Positions 18,301 through 30,300 of a DNA stretch of 64,000 nt are shown here, one piece after another. Every line of letters begins with the position of its first letter. Position 1 is the first letter of the stretch. The stretch lies in the NCBI GenBank assembly GCA_964023205.1, contig OZ026841.1, positions 28,782,399 through 28,846,398 of the forward strand, read 5' to 3'. Source of the DNA: Lutraria lutraria (lineage: Eukaryota > Mollusca > Bivalvia > Venerida > Mactridae). The position numbers were made by a program, and so were the translations under genes. The notes beneath the pieces are model-generated. The model worked only from the letters and a program-made list of their open reading frames with translations, was not told the DNA's origin and made no database searches.

Positions 18301-21300
18301 CAGTTGAATATAACCAATTCATGACCTCAGATGACCTGAATTTATTTAGGGCAAATAAACTGGCTATGTTTTACATGTATTGAATATCTTATGAACAAAT
18401 GTAATTAATTAGACACTATGGATACTTCAATTTTTTTGCATAATCATTCATTGTAACAAACACTTTTGTATTTTAGTAAGTTTGAATATTATCTACTAGA
18501 TAATGTGTCCGACTAACATAATTGAAGCCTAGCTTCTATACAGATAATATAGGTGTAATGTCAAGTAATTACAGTAAAACCTCGATTATTCGAATGTCAT
18601 TGGGCCCTGAAAAATCATTCGGATAATCCATGGTTTCGAATAATCCATTTCAGTATGATGTACTGTTTGGAAACGATAAAATCCGTACTGTCCGTATTTT
18701 ACAAGGGAGTTAACTCTCGTATGCAAACACGACGTTATAATAGGAATAAAATCAAATATATAACAAACACTAATTATTTATGTTTGTTTTATGAATGTAT
18801 ATGAGTTAACAAACGAAACAATAATTCTGGTTAAATGAATGCCCGCGTATTTATGGATTATGCAGAACACAATCCGACACAAAAATTATGTCATTCACAC
18901 TTTGTTTACTAACGATCGACTAGGCATCGCTACCATCCCATTCTAAAATCGAAGACGTAATGTTTTCTGTTTGGAACATTTTTTCACTAAATCATCATAT
19001 TCTAGTTAGTTTTGTTTAATTGTGTTCGAATTAGTTTTTAAATTTTGAATGACGCTGAAATGCAAATAATTTCATACAGATCAACAGGTACATACGCATA
19101 TTAACTTATTATACCCGAGATCATTGTGAAATATTCGTCGCGATTAGTATAAAATCGTAACAAACAATATGGTCAACTTAACGATAATTAAACTGTTGAC
19201 ACGCTTTGTGTATGAATTGATGTTACACATTGTTTGTCACACGACATTTGATTCTCAATTGTGTGAAAATACGCGCATTCGTAACTTTAGGGACCAAATA
19301 ATGTATTCGGATTACACCAGGTATTCGTAAAATCCGATTCGTATAACCGGGGTTCGTTGTAGTTGAAATATATTGCGACGTAATCGGGACTGTAGATTTT
19401 ATTCGGATAATACCGGGTATTCGGATAATCGGTGTTCGGATAATCGAGGTTTTACTGTATATATTTTGAAAAAAATTTTTTTTCACAATTTAGAAACAAA
19501 AAAGAACATGTATGTTCTACAGTAGATACGAGCGATCAATTGTAAATGGACATCATTTCCAATTTCATACAGCAGTTTAAACAAACTGATTAAAAGACAA
19601 TTAGTAGTTTATGAAAAAAATCTTTTCTTTCTCTAGGGTGTAACTTCAAACCAACCAACAGGATTATTTGGCCACTTTTCAAGCTTTGAGCAAACAAAGC
19701 AGATCTTAAACAATCAGCCCTCCAAAAGCATTTGATTTTTTTCTGGTACTAGATGGGATATAAACTCACAGTGGTGAAGGACTGTGATTACAAGTCAGAG
19801 ACTATAACCACATGACCACAGTAGTCATCTCGTCACAAAAGAAGACTGATGTAAGTCATAAATGATTATAACATGCTTTAAACATTAGACTTCCCAAGCA
19901 ACTTCATCAAACAAGGATACTGATTAAAGAAAAGAGTTACCTAAAAAGTACACTGTGACTCTGGTACAATCTACAGTTTGTTCTTTCGGATCCACCAATA
20001 CATTATGTACTGACGTGCTTAAAGATGCAGCAACTTTCGTCTCAACATCAGATCTGAAATAACACTTTTTCTGTTAAAGAAGGCATACACAAATGTATAT
20101 GGTATATGGCATTCTGAATAATGTACTTATGGATCAAGACCTCATAGTTATGACACTCAAGATCAGAATCAAGTTCTAAAATTTCTGGTTGCGGTCCAAC
20201 GCTCAAAGTTCAGTTTCATTCTCAAAGTATTTTGGTTGTAAAGAAATCATCATTGTTCATTGTTTCAGAACATATTCAGATCAGTTATTTTGACACATTA
20301 ATTATCATTATTCAGATTTGAGATCAAAGACCAATCTCAAGTTTTATTACTCTGTTCTCAGTGGGATTTGTTTTTAATATTCACATTGGTCCATGTACTA
20401 GTAAGTTACCCTTTTTTTAATATTCCATTGGTCCAAGTACTTGTAAGTTACCTTTTTTAATATTCACATTGGTCCAAGTACTTGTAAGTTACCTTTTTCA
20501 ATATTCACATTGGTCCAAGTACTTGTAAGTTACCTTTTTTAATATTCACATTGGTCCAAGTACTTGTAAGTTACCTTTTTTAATATTCACATTGGTCCAA
20601 GTACTTGTAAGTTACCTTTTTTAATATTCACATTGGTCCAAGTACTTGTAAGTTACCTTTTTTAATATTCACATTGGTCCAAGTACTTGTAAGTTACCTT
20701 TTTTAATATTCACATTGGTCCAAGTACTTGTAAGTTACCTTTTTTTAATATTCACATTGGTCCATGTACTTGTAAGTTACCCTTTTTTAATATTCACATT
20801 GGTCCAAGTACTTGTAAGTTACCTTTTTTTAATATTCACATTGGTCCATGTACTTGTAAGCTACCCTTTTTTAATATTCACATTGGTCCAAGTACTTGTA
20901 GGTTACCTTTTTTAATATTCACATTGGTCCAAGTACTTGTAAGTTACCTTTTTTAATATTCACATTGGTCCAAGTACTTGTAAGTTACCTTTTTTTAATA
21001 TTCACATTGGTCCATGTACTTGTAAGCTACCCTTTTTTAATATTCACATTGGTCCATGTACTTGTAAGTTACCTTTTTTAATATTCACATTGGTCCAAGT
21101 GCTTGTAAGTTACCTTTTTCAATATTCACATTGGTCCAAGTACTTGTAAGCTACCCTTTTTTAATATTCCATTGGTCCAAGTACTTGTAAGTTACCTTTT
21201 TCAATATTCACATTGGTCCATGTACTTGTAAGCTACCCTTTTTTAATATTCACATTGGTCCATGTACTTGTAAGCTACCCTTTTTTAATATTCACATTGG

Positions 21301-24300
21301 TCCATGTACTTGTAAGTTACCTTTTTTAATATTCACATTGGTCCAAGTGCTTGTAAGTTACCTTTTTCAATATTCACATTGGTCCATGTACTTGTAAGCT
21401 ACCCTTTTTTAATATTCCATTGGTCCAAGTACTTGTAAGTTACCTTTTTTAATATTCACATTGGTCCAAGTACTTGTAAGTTACCTTTTTTAATATTCAC
21501 ATTGGTCCAAGTACTTGTAAGTTACCTTTTTTAATATTCACATTGGTCCAAGTACTTGTAAGTTACCTTTTTTAATATTCACATTGGTCCAAGTACTTGT
21601 AAGTTACCTTTTTTTAATATTCACATTGGTCCATGTACTTGTAAGCTACCCTTTTTTAATATTCACATTGGTCCATGTACTTGTAAGTTACCTTTTTTAA
21701 TATTCACATTGGTCCAAGTGCTTGTAAGTTACCTTTTTCAATATTCACATTGGTCCAAGTACTTGTAAGTAAGTTACCTTTTTCAATATTCACATTGGTC
21801 CAAGTACTTGTAAGTTACCTTTTTCAATATTCACATTGGTCCAAGTGCTTGTAAGTTACCTTTTTCAATATTCACATTGGTCCAAGTACTTGTAAGTTAC
21901 CTTTTTCAATATTCACATTGGTCCAAGTACTTGTAAGTTACCTTTTTCAATATTCACATTGGTCCAAGTACTTGTAAGTTACCTTTTTCAATATTCACAT
22001 TGGTCCAAGTACTTGTAAGTTACCTTTTTCAATATTCACATTGGTCCAAGTGCTTGTAAGTTACCTTTTTCAATATTCACATTGGTCCAAGTACTTGTAA
22101 GTTACCTTTTTCAATATTCACATTGGTCCAAGTACTTGTAAGTTACCTTTTTCAATATTCACATTGGTCCAAGTACTTGTAAGTTACCTTTTTCAATATT
22201 CACATTGGTCCAAGTACTTGTAAGTTACCTTTTTCAATATTCACATTGGTCCAAGTACTTGTAAGTTACCTTTTTCAATATTCACATTGGTCCAAGTGCT
22301 TGTATGTTACCTTTTTCAATATTCACATTGGTCCAAGTACTTGTAAGTTACCTTTTTCAATATTTACTTTAGTCCAAGTACTTGTAAGTTACCTTTTTCA
22401 ATATTCACATTGGTCCAAGTACTTGTAAGTTACTATGAATACAGTGGTCAGGGTTGATCATTAAAACATATGTTATATTATAAACAAAGCCTAACATGAA
22501 GTAAATAGCAGTATGATGAACATTTATATAGATTGTGGTTCAGTAATGTCAAGAGAGTTTCATTAATATCTGTACTGTGATGATGTACAATATTCTGTTC
22601 TGTGTAGTACAATACTTTGATCTTAATGTTAAACATGAAACTTCAAACAAAACCATCTGACAATAATTGTGTTACATAGTTGCAGGATACAATTTAAACA
22701 GAAGCATGCAGACTCAAAGGGGCCCGACACATAAGTACAATCATAATTATATTTTGTCCAATTCTTTTTGCTCAAAATGTTTGTACATATTTGTTATATG
22801 CTAATTATAATAACTGTATCGCTGGACCCTGTTGTGAATATCTAAAGTCAAGCATAGTAACCTTACATAGACAACATGTACATATACATGTAGAAATATT
22901 TGTAGTCATAAACTATGACTATGATAAATTAATAATGGCACTCCCAATGTTTATTACATACAATAAACCAATGACTGTATAAAATACAGCAATATTCATA
23001 AAATTAAATAAATATACAAGAAAACTATCAGACTGTGAACAACTGTATTTTTAATTATAATACAAGAAGTAATACCTAGGCTGATTTTTGGACCAGTATA
23101 TGACTCTGGGTCAATTATATTGTACTATGTAAAAACACAAAGTTTTCCATGAAAGTAAATAAACTCTAACCTTTCATCAAAACATTTCATAACTATCAAA
23201 CTAGGTCAGGACATGGGTCTTTAGTCAAGCAAAACCATATTATATTAAGGTTACCTGTGCATACAGGTATGTAGGCCAGATTTCTACGCTCCCTTAGGTA
23301 GCCTTTGCTTGCAGGCTAATGAAAAAAATTATGACAAACCAACTTATTTCATACAATTACTGCTTAAAATATTGTTTCATCAATGATTAAAACCAACCTA
23401 GAAAACCACCACACAAGTTACGTGAAAATCTAATCATTGCACAAACACACGACCATCATGTTCAGTTGCCAAGCACAAAGTTCCCTGATTGTAGAGCTGG
23501 GAGGTTTTATTGTTTTTTTTCGGTTTATGGGTATATCGCGATATCAGCTAGACAATATAAATATCACAATATTTTTTCAGCATACCGATATAATTATTGG
23601 GTTTAGCTTAAATAACTGAACTTTATGTTTATCATAGTAAAAAAAGTTCATACATTGTGGTAAAGTGTAATTCATGTCTAAATGCTGGTCAATCTTGTAA
23701 TATTATTGACTGCACACATACATATTTATATGTATACATGCATTAATAGTTTCAACAGTGCTAAAAAAGAACAAATTATTTGAAGTGTGAAACTACACTG
23801 TCAGCTATAGTCTGTATTATTACCCAAGACATTATATAAATGTTATTTTTTAATGCTTTTCTGTAAATTTACCATTTATATATTATATCGCGATACGTAT
23901 CGCAATACAGCATGAAATATTGTGATATATCATGATACGCTTTTAAGGACCGATACCCAGTTCTACCTGATTGCACATGCATGGTCTACATCTCGTTTAT
24001 GACCAAAATTAATTTATGAATGACATTACCTTGTATATGCTACTCTCATGAAAGACAAATCATATGATGAGGCAGAAGCACCATATGGTATTAGATTGGC
24101 ACAGGCTATCCTTGGACCACCACCATTTGCCGCATGTACAACAATGGAACGTTTCGCAGCTGGAATAGACAATGAATTAACCATAATATGACTGTGTAAT
24201 AGCAGGAGGAAAATAATGTATCTGACACAGAGCTCGAAAACATGACCTCCTGCTTGCAAGTCAGATGCTTTACCAACTGAGCTATAATCAGGCTGGTGAA

Positions 24301-27300
24301 TAACTAAGCCAATTTATAAATAAAATACAATATACCACACCACTACAACTGAGTAGGCAAAGGAATAAATGTTGGGCTCTACTTATAAGCTAGTGTCTTT
24401 GCTTTGCTAGCTGGGGTCTCCATTACGTCAAAAGTCCAGCCAAAATGGGCAGACTTTCAAATTAAATGGAGATTCATATGATAAGGCGTACAGTCTTTGA
24501 ATTAATATTTTGTGACAGGTTGCCCAACTATATACTTCATGAAGGAAACTCTCTAAACTAGGTTGTCCCCCAAAAGACTTAAAGAAGGTAAAAAATCCTT
24601 TCATGCGGGGGGCAGCCAACTAATTCGAAGACTGGGCGTAAAAAGATGAAAAAATAATAAACACACAACTTTATAACAAAAAAGGCTTAAAGGGGCATGC
24701 CCAGCAACTGAAGCGTCATGGGTTTTATACACCAAAAATGCGTTTATCACTTGTAAAAACAATTATTACCGAAAAGTCAAAGAAGAATGTGCCTTCAAAA
24801 ATGGCCCTATAACGCAAGCGTGGGTATTTATATGCCAGTTTAAATAAAAGGCTTACAAGCCTTTTATTGACGACAACGATATTTCCGATTCGTCTGAGAA
24901 TTTAACTTAGCGTGCGCGCTGCCTTTCAAGCAGCAAAACAATGATATTTACCTATAATTGATCGATAGATAAGCTTTATGTCGCAAACAATGAACATGAC
25001 ATGAGCAATACTTACCATTTCACATTTTGTTGACATTTTTTCCGCTTTTGACAGATCCCGAAAGGGTCGAGTTATGAAAATGACGAATATTTTCTAAGGC
25101 GTAATCGGCAGGTTTGGTAAATCTTGAAATGTGTATTTTGAGTCAAATAGCGGGACATTTCGTAAATATTTTACAGGACTTTCATTAATTGATTTTGGCA
25201 TTCAAATGATACCAATTTGATTTATATTCGAGACGCTTCAGTTGCTGGGCATGCCCCTTTAAAGCATGGACAAAATTTAATTTTGATCAAAGGCATTTAC
25301 TGACATGTACAGTTTTATGTCTGAATGAAAGTAAATGGGGCAGTAAAATGATAATCACTTCAATTCATGATAAGAAAGACATTTTTCAAAAGGTGGTAAA
25401 TTTATGTAATAACTCACTAAAAAGTTAAATCAAATGTGTTCAATGAAGCATTACATTAACACACAGGCATGTACCATTGAAATAATCAAGTACATATGTA
25501 CTAAAATTCAATATTTTAAGTTTTGTCATCTTTTGTAAAGCATTCACATTTAATTGTAGTTTTTTTGTCATATGATTTCCAAAAGTAAAGGAATTAGATA
25601 CATTATCTGATCATTTAAAAAAGAATAAAATCAAGATAAAGTTTCTTATTTAAGATATGAGGGTAGAATGTCTACAGTTACTTACACCAAAACGTAGATT
25701 AAGTAGGTCATTAAACATTTCTTGTTTGTTTATTTATGTTTATTTGAGATTTACGCGCCTATTCAACTGTCAGAGTCATATAAGGCAGACAGTTCACCCT
25801 AACCATCATTCCTTGGAAGAACCAGTACTAGACTCCCATCCTCTGTAAGTGACTGCCGACTTTCTCACATAAAGAGACATGGTAAGTAACTGGGCTTGAA
25901 CCCACGACTCTCTATCGGTGAGAAGTTACGGTGATTAATATTTATTTCAGTGACCTTAACCATTCCACCATGGAGGCTAGTCAAAAACCTCAAAGATTTT
26001 GTTAATAGAAATTCAACTTTAGTGTTGGTGCCAAAACATAGGTTCGGTCAGGTGACCATGAATACCACAGTCATTTTTCTGACCCAAGGTCAACTGCAGA
26101 ACTGTTTTACATATATACAAGGAGAATTTCAAATGTTACAGGGTCATATTTGCATGGAGTAATTTAAGTGTATTTAGGGTTAGAAACCTTTAAAAACGAA
26201 ACGTAATGGTATGATATAGGATACCAACCAAAAGATACTGGTATTTTAATGGTGTACTTATCCATACCATGTGATACCCAATACTGATACAAAAATTAAT
26301 CATGAATTTGGCTGACAAGTAAGATATAGCTTACCAGTAATGTCTTTGTTTTTGTGTAACAGTATTATAAATTATTAAAGTTTTGATAAATTTCACAAAG
26401 AATTTGTCTAATATTTTTACTTGTGATGCACAGGCTAAAGTATCAATTACAGTATAAGTAATTAAATTTTAAACGGTTATAGACTGGTACAAACTTAAAT
26501 GATTCTCGGAACTGTCTCTGTACCTGGTACTGGTATGCAACCCTATAATTGTATTACAAGGTAATATCTACTTAGAGTAATATACGGTAAGTGTATTATA
26601 TTGAACATAAAAGCCAGCTGAATCATGCATACATGTTCAAATATGATATATCCTACAGATAGCAAAGAATACTATAGATGCTATATAATAAAACAAACAT
26701 AAAACTCTGAATGATTCACACAATTTGTGTTTGATTTCTGTATCATTCATTCACACGAAAAATTTAAAGCAAAATCAGGGAGAATTTCGCATTTCACTCG
26801 CTAAATTACCTCTAACTTGAAGTCATTTCATGAATCCTTACTTAAAATGTAGTTTTATCATATAAAGGACAATTTTTACATTACAAAATGAATAAAAGAA
26901 AACATTGGTATAGCTACGTAAATAAACAAATACTTGGTAATACAAGTCAAGTAGAAGAATTCGCTTTTAAAGGCAGCTAAACAATTTGATGGTCACTTCA
27001 AGGTGACCTCAGCTATCTACCGGTATATAGGGCTCTAATGAAATAAATAATGCAAATAATAATAATATTATCATACCGGGTATCTTTAAGAGAATCACTC
27101 AAGCGGTATGTATCTGAAAGCCCCCAATCTTATAAACCAACCGGTTTATGATTATACCCCTATCAATTTTAAATATGAATAATAACTACAGTAAAGTTTG
27201 ATTTCTAATGAAATCAAGACAGGCAATTCAAATTCTTAACAATAGTACAGAGGATAATTGTTTGTAACTAAATGTAAAGTAGGGGGATTTGAAAGTGTAT

Positions 27301-30300
27301 AAGATATTTGAATACAAATGTATTATCAATATTAGCTCAATATCTTGACTTTTGTAATGATAGGAAATTAATCCCAGATCAATGTACAAACATTACTTTT
27401 TTAACAATTTGAATTTGATTTCATTTGTATGCACTTTAATATATGCATTCCATTTCTGAAATATTTTAATTAATATCATCAAATAAAAAATATTTTTGGA
27501 AATTTTTTTATGTTGCTTACTTTTTATCACCTTCTAGTCCATAAACATGCTACTTTAATTTTTTTGTTGCATTAAGAATTCATTTAACTTGTATATAATT
27601 CAATAATCAAATCATGCTGATTCTTAAACTAGAAGCCCAAGGGCAACATGTCAAGCCCCCTGTAGAGCCAGCTTGTGATCTTGACCTTTGAACTACAAGT
27701 ATGGGTGATATTCATGACACATCATTTCATTGAAGTAAACTTTTATACCAATTTATTTCAAAATCCTTGAATGCAAACAGAAGTCACAGCCCAGACAAGG
27801 AAAATATATTTGACCGAATGTGTAATCTTGACCTTTGACCTATGAAAATCTGGGTGTTGCCCAAGAAACATGGTCTCATTGTATAATGGCAAGTCATTTT
27901 CAAATAATTCAATGCATAAGGGAGACACAGTCCTGACAAGGTGTATAATGATTATTTTTTGTTTGACCTCTGAGTGTGACCTTGACCTTTGAGCTAGAGA
28001 CCTTGATCTTAAGCACTGCACACCGTCTCATGGTGTTTATCAATTATGCCAAGTTATCTTTAAAAGTTTCTATGCATAAGGGAGATACAGCCTGGACAAG
28101 GTCTATAATGCAAATTTTTTACGTTTGACCTCTAAGTGTGACCTTGACCTTTGAGCAAGAGACCTGGATTTTGCGCACTGCACACTGTCTCACGGTGTTT
28201 AACAATTACGCCAAGTTATTTTAAAAAGTGTCGATGCATAAGGGAGATACAGCCCAGACAAGGATCCGGACGGACACACTAACTAACTCACTCACTACCC
28301 TCATGAAACAGAATGTCTGAAGTTTGTCTGAATTGAGCTGAATGAATGCTGAATGAATGCTGAATACAGTCTTACAGAAATATTGATGACTGAATTATTG
28401 CTGAACAACAATATCAAGCATCTGAATACTGTCTGAATGAAAGCTGAACAGTGCTGACAAAGTTCAGACCGGTTTCAGTCTAGGAATATGTCTGAAGAAT
28501 TACTGAAAAAAGTCTGACAGATTCAGCCTCAAGGTTCAGTCTTTTTTCAGCTTCAACAAATGTCTGAAGAAATACTGAAAAATGTCTGACTGGTTCAGAC
28601 TCAAGGTTCAGTCTTTTTTCAGCTTCAACAAATGTCTGAAGAAATACTGAAAAAAGTCTGACAGGTTCAGCCTCAAGGTTCAGTCTTTTTTCAGCTTCAA
28701 CAAATGTCTGAAGAAATACTGAAAAATGTCTGACTGGTTCAGACTCAAGGTTCAGTCTTTTTTCAGCTTCAACAAATGTCTGAAGAAATACTGAAAAAAG
28801 TCTGACAGGTTCAGCCTCAAGGTTCAGTCTTTTTTCAGCTTCAACAAATGTCTGAAGAAATACTGAAAAAAGTCTGACTGGTTCAGACTCAAGGTTCACT
28901 CTTTTTTCAGCTTCAGCAAATGTCTGAAGAAATACTGAAAAAAGTCTGTATGCATCACTGTATACTATATACATGTATGTATACATGCTCAAACCCAAAG
29001 ATGGTTACATCAATTTAAGATTGCACATGTATAATAAAATTATATTGATGTAATTTTAAAATTTCAAGAGTTACAGATTCTGATTTTTTAAAAAGGCTGA
29101 AATATTCAGACTTTTGATGACGTCACAGGTCACATGGTGTAATTCAAAATGGCTGACAGTTAAGAAATAACCAAATGAAGTGTGGCTTTAATGAAAATAG
29201 AAACACTGCTGAATACATGATGCTTATGAACTAGTAAGTGTACTGGTAATTAGGTTCATGTAAAAATTCATGATTTACAACTGAAAACCAAACAAATTAT
29301 TAAGAGATACATATTTAAGAGATGATTATGACAGAATTAAGTGGGTGGGGTATGATGGAACACCACAATGTATCTTCTGGAAGTATCGTTCACATGCATT
29401 TGAATTTTTATAAATCATATTTTTCATGCTTTTTATTGAAATATTTGAATTTATCTGTATATATTCACCAGGATAAAAGTCATATCTCATTATTTTAAAA
29501 CAGTGAAACATTGAAATTTGAAAAACCTTGACCATTTATTATGACCCTCTGTTTTTTCCATTACAGAGGCTGCACTTGCCTTTGTTGCAGTTAAATATAT
29601 ATAATTATATGAATAATCCCCATCATATAATGTGAGCAAAGCTTCTAATATAGGTTTCCAAGTATTATAGAATGATTCATGGAGGGGCTGGCTTGACATG
29701 TCTGAAAATCTTCTGAATATTTCTCTGAATAAAGTCTGAGTGATCTAGCTCTCTGAACAGTATCTGAATACTGTTTCTGAATATTGTCTGAAAACATTGT
29801 CTGAGCAGTATCTGAATACTTTTTCTGAATTCTGTCTGAAAAAAATTGTCTGAATCATACTTCTGAATTAAGTCTGATCTGTCTGAATTATGTCTGGATT
29901 GTTCCATAATAAGCCAATTTTCAGCATCTCAGCCATTATTCAGACAAAAAAGTCTGAATCTTAAAGTCTGAATTTTAACTGAACAGTGTTGTCAGACAAG
30001 ATTCAGAAATACATACAGGGCTGAATTTTTCTGAATTTGTGTCTAGGACATGATTCAGCATTTGTATTTTCAGAGTATCAGTACACATTCAGCAATTGTG
30101 CAGACCGTATTCAGACAATTTTCAGTAAAAATTCAGACTGATTCAGATCAAATTCAGACAACACTTTTCATGAGGGTAACTAACGTACAGACACGCAACC
30201 GCCATTGTGGCGACTATGTCGAGCTTACCGCAGGCGGGCTTGACAAAAAGCATCAATGAATACAGACTTCATGTAAGGTGTCGGACTGGGGTACATGTCG

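Larger units (their letters stand above)
13002..19940 (-). other. CSRP-type gene intron 8
   Basis: A 6.9-kb intron with tandem-core repeats (13,140-14,897), a SINE-like fragment (14,900-15,035), miniature transposons (15040-15182, 16363-16537, 18572-19457), a diverged tandem duplication (17,495-17,930) and a SINE-like fragment (19,637-19,860). Segments 15,190-16,360 and 16,540-17,490 show nothing recognisable. Confidence 0.7.
20054..24029 (-). other. CSRP-type gene intron 7
   Basis: Dominated by the 41-bp minisatellite (20,370-22,433) and an hAT-type miniature element (23492-23965). The stretch 22,434-23,480 has no visible feature apart from AT-rich sequence. Confidence 0.75.

Noticed and set aside
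20715..20915. Open frames across the 41-bp array (also 22246-22428)
   Set aside because: Pure repeat translation; 41 is not a multiple of three, and frames stay open only through unit length variation.
20370..22433. CRISPR-like array
   Set aside because: Units are contiguous with no unique spacers, and the genome is an animal's.
27758..28021. 87-codon frame rich in Arg and Ser
   Set aside because: Part of the tandem-core repeat.
28480..28998. 172-codon minus-strand open frame with 24-residue repeats
   Set aside because: It is the translation of a 72-bp minisatellite whose period is a multiple of three; no signal, splice context or non-repeat conserved part.
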